Shown here: piece after piece, positions 56,837 to 64,000 of the stretch
Layout of the letters: each line of letters starts with the position of its first letter
Numbering within the stretch: the stretch's first letter is position 1
NCBI RefSeq assembly: GCF_002860345.1
Contig: NZ_NMYC01000005.1
Coordinates: 124,001-188,000, forward strand
Reading direction: 5' to 3'
Source: Bifidobacterium anseris
GTDB lineage: Bacteria; Actinomycetota; Actinomycetes; Actinomycetales; Bifidobacteriaceae
Length of the DNA stretch: 64,000 nucleotides
The notes under the pieces: generated by a model
Seen by the model: the letters and a program-made list of their open reading frames with translations, nothing else
Told to the model about the DNA's origin: nothing
Databases searched by the model: none
Translations under genes and position numbers: made by a program

Positions 56837-58366
56837 TTACGCACTCATCCGCTCATCGTCGAGCTGGGTGAGGCGGCTCAACCAACGCTGGACGGTTCCC
56901 GCTCGCAGCAGACTATCGAGGAGGCCTGCGCAGAAACGCTCCTGCCGCACCCCATAGAAGATCATCAGGAACACGGTGCGCGCGTCGCAATCCGCCGGAT
57001 CCACACAATCAAGCGGTGCACTGAGGAAGCTCGCTTCCAGAAAACCCAGATAGTCGGCCGCGCCCAGCTCGGGATGCTCGTCGGCGAATTGCGCCACGGC
57101 ATCCATGAAACGGTCGACGTCATCGTTGTAGGAGAACCAGAACATGTCGACGAACGTGCCGAAATCATCCGTCCGCTCAAGCGTCGGCAGATACTGCGTG
57201 ATCGCGGCATACGAGACATTGTCGATTGCGCCGGCGTCGTCCACGGTGCGTTCTGCCGGCCGCTTCGTCGGATTCGTCAGCGTAGACGCCTCCTTCTCAG
57301 CTTCGCGATGGGCGTCCCGATACCACCACGGATGTTTTGTCGCGATATCGGCGAGGCCGTCCTTCGCACAACGGAACAACGCGCGCGCCTTCGCTCTGTC
57401 GATTGCGCAGCCGATGCCGTGCTTGTAGCAGCGCGCGAGCCGCAGCGCAGCAGCCGCCTTCGCATAGCGGACCTGCCCGTCCTCGCCGCCGCGCGCATAC
57501 GCCTCCTCATACAACGCGAACGCGCGCCGCACGTCGCGTTTGCACGTCTGCCCTTCCAATCGCAGATCGCCGAGGAACGCGAGCGCCTCCGCGTCGCCGA
57601 GCGCGGCCGCGCGTTCAAAGCAGATGCGTGCACGCTCGGGAATCGGCGGCTGCTCGACGATTGGCGGCCGCCCTTTGATGTGCGCCGTGTAGCAGCTGTC
57701 GAAATAGTCGCCGTGATTGGGATCGTCATGGTAGATGCGGCCGAGCGCAAGCCATGCGCGCGCGTTGCCGCGGCCGGCCGCATGACGGAACAGGATTTCG
57801 GCGAGCTTCAGGCAGTCATGATGCTGTTTGCGTTCCCAGTCGCTGAGCGATTCGGTCGTGCCGAACCTATCCGCGTGCACGCGCATCGCTTCCTCGAGAT
57901 AGAACATCGCGTGTCCCCATGCCTCGACGCCGTCAGGGTCGTAACGGGACGCTCGTTTGCAGTAGTCGTCGTCGTCATAGGTGGAGGAGTAGAACGGCGT
58001 GCCGGGAAGGTCGCGGTACTCCCGCACCCACTGTTCGTACGGCATGAGTGTCGTGTCCATCACGGTCCGGTAGCAGATCGGTACGGGTTCGATGGAGACG
58101 ACGTCGTCAGGCCCGTCGTTCTGCGGATAGAAACCGGTGAGCCTGCGCTCGCAGACGTAGGGTGTGCCGGAGCGGTCTTTCGCGAACGAGGGGAGCGTGA
58201 GTTGTACGGTCGGCAGCACGGGGCCGATCACGAGATCGGTGAAGCTGTAATAGAGGTCGTCATATCGCAGGATTGGCATATGCGGGCGGACACGGCCGGA
58301 ACCGATGTTCGGCATGCGGTCGTGTCGTAGGTAATACGGGCAGTTGAGGTCGTCGTTGCGCTCCAT
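56837..58366 (-). CDS. Sel1-repeat protein with DUF6508-like C-terminal domain
   Basis: 509 aa. Residues 190-340 hold Sel1/TPR-like helical repeats (LKLAEILFRHAAGRGNARAW, FERAAALGDAEALAFLGDLR, LRLARCYKHGIGCAIDRAKA). After a linker the C-terminal 130 residues (YLPTLERTDDFGTFVDMFWF to VRQERFCAGLLDSLLRAGTV) resemble DUF6508. The first 150 residues match nothing I know. Cytoplasmic; Sel1 repeats usually mediate protein contacts. TAGGAT at 58373-58378 (minus strand) is 6 bp before the ATG, so probably leaderless. Function unknown. Confidence 0.78.
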   Translation of the reverse strand: MERNDDLNCPYYLRHDRMPNIGSGRVRPHMPILRYDDLYYSFTDLVIGPVLPTVQLTLPSFAKDRSGTPYVCERRLTGFYPQNDGPDDVVSIEPVPICYRTVMDTTLMPYEQWVREYRDLPGTPFYSSTYDDDDYCKRASRYDPDGVEAWGHAMFYLEEAMRVHADRFGTTESLSDWERKQHHDCLKLAEILFRHAAGRGNARAWLALGRIYHDDPNHGDYFDSCYTAHIKGRPPIVEQPPIPERARICFERAAALGDAEALAFLGDLRLEGQTCKRDVRRAFALYEEAYARGGEDGQVRYAKAAAALRLARCYKHGIGCAIDRAKARALFRCAKDGLADIATKHPWWYRDAHREAEKEASTLTNPTKRPAERTVDDAGAIDNVSYAAITQYLPTLERTDDFGTFVDMFWFSYNDDVDRFMDAVAQFADEHPELGAADYLGFLEASFLSAPLDCVDPADCDARTVFLMIFYGVRQERFCAGLLDSLLRAGTVQRWLSRLTQLDDERMSA

Positions 58367-58518
58367 GGCAGCATCCTATCAATGCGCGCCGTGGAAGGGG
58401 TGTCCCGCCGCCGTTTTCCCTCCCAAGGAACTTGCCATCAAACATGGTTTCGACTCTCAACAAACATTCAGGAAACGTTAAGTAGTCGTGTTTTAACTAT
58501 GTGGATAGAGATTCCTCT

Positions 58519-58608
58519 ACCGGTGACGAACAGTGCCGCGCGCGCCGCGCCGACGCACTACGATGACCGGTGACGAACACAGACAGACAGTGCATCGAGT
58601 GACGAACG
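58519..58608 (+). repeat. Triple direct repeat upstream of the HtrA-like protease
   Basis: ACCGGTGACGAACA occurs at 58519-58532 and again at 58566-58579, and GTGACGAACG at 58599-58608, all in the same direction just before the ribosome site. Possible binding sites of an activator of the protease gene, or RNA-level elements. Confidence 0.55.
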
Positions 58609-58618
58609 GAGAGAACAG

Positions 58619-60382
58619 ATGAGTGACGAGAACCGTTACCCGTGGGAGACCGACGACTCCCATCCGGCGCAGCCCCAGCCGCAGGAACCGCAGACCATGT
58701 CCGCACAGCAGACGCCGTCCGACGAATCGGACGCGAACGAGACCGCCAATGCGAACACCGCGAACGCGAACGCGCAGCAGCCGGCTGCCGACCAGACGCC
58801 GACGCAGTCGCAGCAACCGGTGGCGCAGGGATACCGTCCGGCGCCGATGTACGGCGCGTATGCGCCGGCGACGCCGAACCAGCCGCAGCAGCCCAATCAT
58901 CCGCAGAGGCAGCCGACGTCACCGTTCGCGCTGCCGTATCAGGACCAGAATGCGCCCGGTGCGCAGCAGCAGCAGCCGCAGATGGGCCGTTCGCCGTACG
59001 TCCCCTTCGGCGCTGCGAACAACGGCAGCAACAACGCCGCGAACAACGGCAATCCGGGCAATCCAGGCACCCCGACGCCGCCGAGCTCGCCTTTCGGCGG
59101 CAACGATCCGCACAATCCCTACGCTGACATCGACCGTGAGGAGACGAAGTCGCACGGCGTGCTCATCGGCGTTGTCGCGGCCGTCGTCACCGCGATCCTG
59201 TGCCTTGGCGTCGGCTGGACGGCGCTCACCTACGGCTGGGTGAAGGTGCCGACGTCGTCGTCGATGTCGTCGGTCTCCTCGTCGAACCAGGGCAGCTCCG
59301 AAGGCAGCGCCGTCGTCGAAGGCGGCGAGTCGCCGAACTGGACGGCCGTTTCGTCGAAGGTCTCGAACGCCGTCGTCTCGATCTCGACGACCGTAGAAGA
59401 CGGTACGGCGAAGGGCTCTGGCGCGATCATCGACAAGCAGGGCCACATCGTCACGAACAACCACGTCGTCTCCGGCGCGAAAAACATCGTCGTGACGCTG
59501 AGCAACGGCGACCTGTACGAGGCCGACATCGTCGGCACCGATTCGACGACCGATCTGGCCGTCATCCAGCTCAAGAACCCGCCGTCTGACCTGACGACGG
59601 TCGAGTTCGCCGATTCCTCGAAGGTCGCCGTCGGCGAGCCGATCATGGCGATCGGCAACCCGCTCGGCTACGACGACACGGCGACGACCGGCATCGTCTC
59701 CGCGCTCAACCGACCGGTTTCGGTGATGGATGAGGACAACCAGACGATCGTGACGAACGCGATCCAAATCGATGCGGCCGTCAACCCGGGCAACTCGGGC
59801 GGCCCGACCTTCAACGCGGCCGGCCAGGTCATCGGCATCAACTCGTCGATTGCGTCGACGGCGAGCAGCGAGGAGAACGTAGGCTCGATCGGCATCGGCT
59901 TCGCGATCCCGTCGAACCTCGTCAAACGCGTCGCGAACGAAATCATCAAGAACGGCAAGGTCGAGCACGTCGCGCTCGGCGTGACGATCAAGAACACGAC
60001 GGTGACGGCGGACGGCGTGACGCGCGCCGGCACCGAAGTGCAGTCGCTCGTCGCCGGCGGCCCCGCCGAGAAGGCCGGCATCGTCAAGGGTGACGTCATC
60101 GTCGCCTACGACGGCCTCGCCGTGACGAACAACTACTCGCTGCTCGGCTTCGTGCGTGCGGCGGCGATGGGGTCAACGGCCAAGCTGACCGTCGTGCGCG
60201 ACGGCAAGGTCATGGACGTCAACGTCACGCTCGACAAGGCCGAGGCGGACGTCAACGGTTCGTCGAAGAGCGAGAGCAACCAGCAGCAGGAGGAACAGCA
60301 GCGCCGCCAGCAGCAGGAGCAGCAGGAGCAGCGCAACGACCGCGGCAACGGAGGCGTTTTCGACCCCTTCGGGCTGTGGTAA
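58619..60382 (+). CDS. htrA: HtrA/DegP-type membrane-anchored serine protease with PDZ domain
   Basis: 587 aa. A 175-residue cytoplasmic region rich in Gln, Pro and Asn leads to one membrane helix (GVLIGVVAAVVTAILCLGVG), then a trypsin-like domain with H282 in TNNHVVSG, D312 in TTDLAVIQL and S393 in PGNSGGPTF, then one PDZ domain (about 455-545) and a Gln/Glu-rich tail. Acts outside the membrane in quality control of secreted proteins. GGAGAG precedes the ATG. The promoter region carries three direct repeats. Confidence 0.94.
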   Translation: MSDENRYPWETDDSHPAQPQPQEPQTMSAQQTPSDESDANETANANTANANAQQPAADQTPTQSQQPVAQGYRPAPMYGAYAPATPNQPQQPNHPQRQPTSPFALPYQDQNAPGAQQQQPQMGRSPYVPFGAANNGSNNAANNGNPGNPGTPTPPSSPFGGNDPHNPYADIDREETKSHGVLIGVVAAVVTAILCLGVGWTALTYGWVKVPTSSSMSSVSSSNQGSSEGSAVVEGGESPNWTAVSSKVSNAVVSISTTVEDGTAKGSGAIIDKQGHIVTNNHVVSGAKNIVVTLSNGDLYEADIVGTDSTTDLAVIQLKNPPSDLTTVEFADSSKVAVGEPIMAIGNPLGYDDTATTGIVSALNRPVSVMDEDNQTIVTNAIQIDAAVNPGNSGGPTFNAAGQVIGINSSIASTASSEENVGSIGIGFAIPSNLVKRVANEIIKNGKVEHVALGVTIKNTTVTADGVTRAGTEVQSLVAGGPAEKAGIVKGDVIVAYDGLAVTNNYSLLGFVRAAAMGSTAKLTVVRDGKVMDVNVTLDKAEADVNGSSKSESNQQQEEQQRRQQQEQQEQRNDRGNGGVFDPFGLW

Positions 60383-60452
60383 ATCCTTTCGGCCGCGCGC
60401 TGAGCCGACTGAAGCGGTTCAGTCAACGGTGAGCGGCCGGCATGCCTTGCAC

Positions 60453-60490
60453 ACGTCGGACAGCGTGATTCGCGCTGTCCGACGTTTTTT
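60453..60490 (+). terminator. Rho-independent terminator of htrA
   Basis: ACGTCGGACAGCG and its complement form a 13-bp stem followed by a T run, 70 nt after the stop codon. Confidence 0.9.
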
Positions 60491-60725
60491 GTTACAGTGA
60501 ACGAGTTCGCATCGCGGCGCATTTGTGTCCGCGAGCCAATAATTGAAGATGAATCTAGCAATCTTTTTACGCCGTGTGTCGTAAGCGCGCCAAGCCGGGC
60601 GCCGTGTTCGATGGGCTAACAAGGCGTGAAGCTGACATTCCCGAACCCGCCGGTGGCGTCGATGCGCGCGCCGCATTCCGCCATGCGTGGGGAAGGGAAG
60701 ACGATACCGACCGTAAGGAGATGCG

Positions 60726-62939
60726 ATGAGGAAAATCATCGATCTTTGTAAGGAAGTCCCGCTGCTTCCACTCACGATCCTCGCGGCGATTCCGCTTGCG
60801 CTCATCCCGCAGTGGCGTCCCTGGGGCCACATCCATTCCGCGTTCGACCCCGGCGTCGGTGAATGGATCATCATCCTGTTCGTCGTCTGGACGATCTACA
60901 CGAGCATCCGCGAGATGATCGACAGCATCAGGCACGGCCATGTGGGCGTCGACCTGCTTGCAATCGTCGCGCTCATCTCCACCGTCTGCGTGCAGCAGTA
61001 CTGGGCGTCGTGGGCCGTCGTGCTCATGGTCGCCTCGGGCGAGGCGATCGAATCGTATGCCGAGAACAAGGCGAAGGGCAATCTCACAGCCCTGATCAAG
61101 GCTGCGCCGCAGCAGGCGCACGTCGTCACGCTGCCGGGAACCGATGGTGCCGAGGCGGACATGACCGACGAAGGCTTCCGCAAGGTGCAGCAGGCCGTCG
61201 AGGCCGCGCAGCGCGAAGGCAAGCCGCTCAACGCCGGTAACGGCCACTTCGAGACGGTGCCCGTCAATGATGTCAAGCTCAACTCGGTGCTGCTCGTGCT
61301 GCCCGGCGAGATCGTGCCGGTCGATGGCTTGCTGCTCAGCGGCACCGCCTCCGTCGACCTGAGCAACATCAACGGCGAGCCGGTGCCGCGCACGATCTTC
61401 GCCGGCGCGAAGGTGCTCTCCGGCTCCATCAACGGTTCGATGACGATGATGATTCGCACGACGTCGCTCGCCGCCGACTCCCAGTATCAGCAGATCCTCA
61501 AGCTCGTCTCCGCCGCCGAGGAGTCGCGCGCCGCCGTCGTGCGCACGGCGGATATGCTCGCCGTGCCGTTCACCATCATCTCCTTCGCGATCGCGATCGT
61601 CGCATGGATCGTCTCCGGCACCGGATTGCGTTTTGCGCAGGTGCTCGTGCTCGCGACGCCATGCCCGCTGCTCATCGCCGCGCCGGTCGCCTACGTCGCC
61701 GGCACCGCACGCCTGGCCAAGCAGAAGATCCTCGTCAAATCGCAGGACGTGCTCGAAAACCTCGGTCGCGTCACGCACGTTTTCTTCGACAAGACCGGAA
61801 CGCTCACCGTCAAGCAGCCGCAGGTCGTGCGTGTCGAAAAGGCGAAGGGTGTGCCGGCCGACGTGTCCGAAGACGAGATCCTGATGATGGCGGGCGTCGT
61901 CGAAGGCTTCTCCGTGCACGTACTCGCCAAAGGCATCGTCGAAGCGGGCCGCGCCGCGATGGAACGACTCGGACGACTGCCGAGCTCGAGCGGCAAGACG
62001 GCCGCTGATAGCAACGTTGACGCCTCGCACCGCGCATTGCCGAACCCGAGCGACAACTATCCGGTCGTCGGCAACGTCTCCGAAATCCCCGGCAAAGGGG
62101 TGCGCGGCACCGTCGACGGCCACAAGGTCGAAGTCGGCCGTTACGCCTTCGTGACCGAACAGGACATCGTCAGCCAGGAAGTGCACAACGCCGCCGAAGA
62201 GGAACGCAACGAGAAGGCGATGGAAGCGGCCGACCGTGAAGCTGCCAAGCTGTGGCCCGACACGCTCGAGCCGGACGAAATGGCCACCTACATCGCCATC
62301 GACGGCCATCTCGCGGCCCGCATCGTGCTGCGCGACATCCCCCGCTACAACGCGAAACAGTCGATCCAGGAACTGCGCAAACTCGGCGTCAAGGAGGAGA
62401 CGATGCTCACCGGCGACAAGAAGTCGTCGGCGATGATCATCGCGAATGAAGTCGGCATCACCGACGTGCGCTACGAATTGCTGCCGCAGGACAAGGTCAA
62501 TGCGGTGCGCGAAGCCTCGGAACAGGAGAAGAGCGGCGCCGAAACGTGGTGGGAGCGCGCGACCGCGAAACTGCTCGGCGAGCCGATCCACCGCGACGTG
62601 ACGATGATGGTCGGCGACGGCGTCAACGATTCGCCGGTGCTCGCCGTCGCCGACATCGGCATGGCGATGACCGACGGCACGTCAACGGCCGCCTCCGAAT
62701 CGGCTGAAGTCGTCATCATGAACGACGATATCGGCGCCGTGCCGAAGGGCGTGCGCATCGCGCGGCAGACGAAGCAGCGCATGCTGCAGGCGGTGCTCGT
62801 CGGCATCGCGCTCGCGATCGTCGGCATGGTGTGCGCCGCGTTCAACCTGATCCCCGTCGTCGCCGGCGCGTTCCTGCAGGAGGCGATCGACGTCGTCTCG
62901 ATCGTGTGGGCGCTGACGGCGCTGTTCGACCGCAAGTAG
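60726..62939 (+). CDS. P1B-type heavy-metal-transporting ATPase
   Basis: 737 aa. The phosphorylated D355 is in FFDKTGTLT; the hinge is MMVGDGVNDSPVLAVADIGM; the transmembrane metal motif is TPC (311-313) in LATPCPLLIA. No N-terminal metal-binding domain. Two family motifs deviate: the actuator TGE is NGE (216-218, INGEPVP), and the HP dipeptide of the nucleotide domain is HV (SVHVLAKG). The intact phosphorylation and hinge motifs suggest a working pump of an unusual subgroup; the ion cannot be given. AAGGAGATGCG precedes the ATG. Followed by a clear terminator. Confidence 0.9.
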   Translation: MRKIIDLCKEVPLLPLTILAAIPLALIPQWRPWGHIHSAFDPGVGEWIIILFVVWTIYTSIREMIDSIRHGHVGVDLLAIVALISTVCVQQYWASWAVVLMVASGEAIESYAENKAKGNLTALIKAAPQQAHVVTLPGTDGAEADMTDEGFRKVQQAVEAAQREGKPLNAGNGHFETVPVNDVKLNSVLLVLPGEIVPVDGLLLSGTASVDLSNINGEPVPRTIFAGAKVLSGSINGSMTMMIRTTSLAADSQYQQILKLVSAAEESRAAVVRTADMLAVPFTIISFAIAIVAWIVSGTGLRFAQVLVLATPCPLLIAAPVAYVAGTARLAKQKILVKSQDVLENLGRVTHVFFDKTGTLTVKQPQVVRVEKAKGVPADVSEDEILMMAGVVEGFSVHVLAKGIVEAGRAAMERLGRLPSSSGKTAADSNVDASHRALPNPSDNYPVVGNVSEIPGKGVRGTVDGHKVEVGRYAFVTEQDIVSQEVHNAAEEERNEKAMEAADREAAKLWPDTLEPDEMATYIAIDGHLAARIVLRDIPRYNAKQSIQELRKLGVKEETMLTGDKKSSAMIIANEVGITDVRYELLPQDKVNAVREASEQEKSGAETWWERATAKLLGEPIHRDVTMMVGDGVNDSPVLAVADIGMAMTDGTSTAASESAEVVIMNDDIGAVPKGVRIARQTKQRMLQAVLVGIALAIVGMVCAAFNLIPVVAGAFLQEAIDVVSIVWALTALFDRK

Positions 62940-62962
62940 CAGAGGCGACGCCGCACATGCGC

Positions 62963-63009
62963 GGAGCCGTCTCGGTGGACGTCATCGTTCACCGAGACGG
63001 CTCCTTTTG
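62963..63009 (+). terminator. Terminator of the metal ATPase gene
   Basis: GGAGCCGTCTCGGTG and its complement form a 15-bp stem with a 12-nt loop, followed by TTTTGT. Confidence 0.9.
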
Positions 63010-63050
63010 TATATATCGACGATGTATCTGCATCGACTTTGTATATCTGT

Positions 63051-64000
63051 TTACGATTCGCCGTGCAGATCGGCGATGACGTCGTCGACGGCGGTCGCTA
63101 ATTCACTCAGCAGATCGTTGCGGCCGCACGCGTTCGACAGAATCGTGAGCACATAACCCTGCGGATGCGTCTGCAGATCGTGCGCGCCGGCCGGTAGCAC
63201 GATGCCGGCGTCGTTGAGCGCGTACAGATTGCCTTCGCCGTAGATCCAGCCGGCCTTCGTATACACTTCCTCCTGCTCGGCATGCGCCATCTGAATCGAC
63301 GAATTGAGCGAGCCGCACATCTGCTGCGCGAGCCATGCGCGCGCGTTCTTCGACGCCGCCGGCGTGCCGTCTGCCTTCGTCGGCGGCGTATCCGAGAACA
63401 GATACTGGTAGGCGAGCACCCACACCCTTGCCAGATCGCTCGCCGTCAGGGAATCGTAATAGCCGTTGAGCGGCGCGTCGAAGGTGTAACCGGTCGTCCA
63501 CGTCGTGAACGGCTGCGCGCCGTAGCGTTGATACAACGATTCGTAGGCGTCGTTGTCGGAGACGGTGAGCGTCGCCGTGATCAGATGGTTGAGATAGGCG
63601 GCGTCCGGGTCGACACTCGTCGAGACGGCGTCGAGGTCGAGCACGCCCGTCTGCGCGAGCGACAGGATGTACGGGGCTTTGATCGCCGACGCCGAATAGC
63701 GCGGCACGTTCGCGAAGGACGTGATGACGGCGCCTGTGCGCATGTCGACGACGGCGAAGGAGACTTCGAAACCCTGTTCATGATAGGCGCTGACGGCGTG
63801 CTGCAGCTGCGCGGATTCGGCGTCGCTGAGCGTGACGCCGGCAGCTGATACGGCGGCCGCACCGTCGGTCGCGCGCAGATTCGCGAACGCGGTGGCGACG
63901 ACGCTGCTGAGATTCGGCGTGACGATCGTTTTTTCGATGCCGACGGCGGGCGTCTCCTCGGAGGCGGCAGACGGCGTCGGCATCGTCTGCGTGGCCGAGG
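63051..64000 (-). CDS. Beta-lactamase-fold serine hydrolase, 5' end beyond the window
   Basis: The frame is open to the right edge, so the N-terminus (and any signal peptide or membrane anchor) is not seen; a Thr/Pro/Ser-rich stretch at the edge looks like an external linker. The class A beta-lactamase fold is indicated by SxxK in YSASAIKAPYILSL, SDN in TVSDNDAYESLY and a KTG-like TKAGW. The spacing fits a penicillin-recognising enzyme, but the KTG box is KAG and no omega-loop ExxxN is evident, so true beta-lactamase activity is doubtful; a D,D-peptidase-like or uncharacterised hydrolase is more likely. Confidence 0.8.
   Translation of the reverse strand, partial: SATQTMPTPSAASEETPAVGIEKTIVTPNLSSVVATAFANLRATDGAAAVSAAGVTLSDAESAQLQHAVSAYHEQGFEVSFAVVDMRTGAVITSFANVPRYSASAIKAPYILSLAQTGVLDLDAVSTSVDPDAAYLNHLITATLTVSDNDAYESLYQRYGAQPFTTWTTGYTFDAPLNGYYDSLTASDLARVWVLAYQYLFSDTPPTKADGTPAASKNARAWLAQQMCGSLNSSIQMAHAEQEEVYTKAGWIYGEGNLYALNDAGIVLPAGAHDLQTHPQGYVLTILSNACGRNDLLSELATAVDDVIADLHGES

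Noticed and set aside
60567-62591. 674-codon open frame opposite the metal ATPase
   Set aside because: Low-complexity Arg/Asp/His product; the plus strand carries all P-type ATPase motifs.

Overview
This 64 kb window comes from a high-GC actinobacterium, most probably Bifidobacterium. The evidence is a complete arabinose isomerase route, a GPH transporter/GH42 beta-galactosidase/LacI cluster, an actinobacterial DUF3073 protein, the actinobacterial order crgA - trpG - pknB - pknA - pbpA - rodA - pstP - fhaB - fhaA, and several genes whose start codon sits 6-8 nt after a -10 box, as in leaderless transcripts. The GC content suggests a B. pseudolongum/B. animalis-like species, but the sequence alone does not fix the species.

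Layout. 1-1.2 kb: the start of a CNNM-type membrane protein, a structured inverted-repeat element, and a beta-carbonic anhydrase. 1.5-6.5 kb: galactoside uptake and hydrolysis with its LacI regulator and candidate operators. 6.5-14 kb: arabinose catabolism (LacI regulator, a decayed second LacI, an MFS transporter with a C-terminal frameshift, araB, araD, araA). 14-16.2 kb: an aldo/keto reductase, a small unknown protein, and a broken winged-helix gene behind twin operators. 16.2-30 kb: housekeeping genes (ppc, a ThrE-type exporter, trpS, DUF3073, SCP-like, glgP, rhomboid protease, a methyltransferase) plus a dense cluster of DnaA boxes at 28.2-28.4 kb. 30-42.7 kb: the cell-division/envelope region: crgA, DUF881, class E sortase, trpG, and the tightly overlapped Ser/Thr-kinase operon read from fhaA down to pknB. 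43-50 kb: S9 peptidase, acyl-CoA ligase, alpha/beta hydrolase, EamA transporter, small membrane protein. 50.3-53.3 kb: a long coiled-coil, CAP-domain surface protein with an LATTG sorting signal, interrupted by an amber codon just after its signal peptide. 53-64 kb: rlmA, tRNA-Leu(CAG), a deletion scar joining an Rrf2 regulator to an oxidoreductase tail, tgt, a Sel1/DUF6508 protein, htrA, a P1B-type metal ATPase, and a beta-lactamase-fold protein running off the end.

How the parts fit. Both sugar loci have an adjacent LacI regulator and palindromic operators. The kinase operon couples PASTA-kinase signalling to the septal/elongation machinery (PbpA, RodA, FHA adaptors). CrgA, DUF881 and sortase E form an envelope neighbourhood beside it, and the sortase fits the LATTG motif of the large surface protein 18 kb away. 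Decay is visible at several accessory points (LacI remnant, wHTH gene, surface protein, Rrf2/oxidoreductase scar, transporter frameshift), while the core genes are intact. I found no CRISPR array, no intact insertion sequence and no prophage. The most unusual items are the DnaA-box cluster away from dnaA, the 141-bp structured element ahead of the CNNM gene, and the twin perfect palindromes in front of the broken winged-helix gene.
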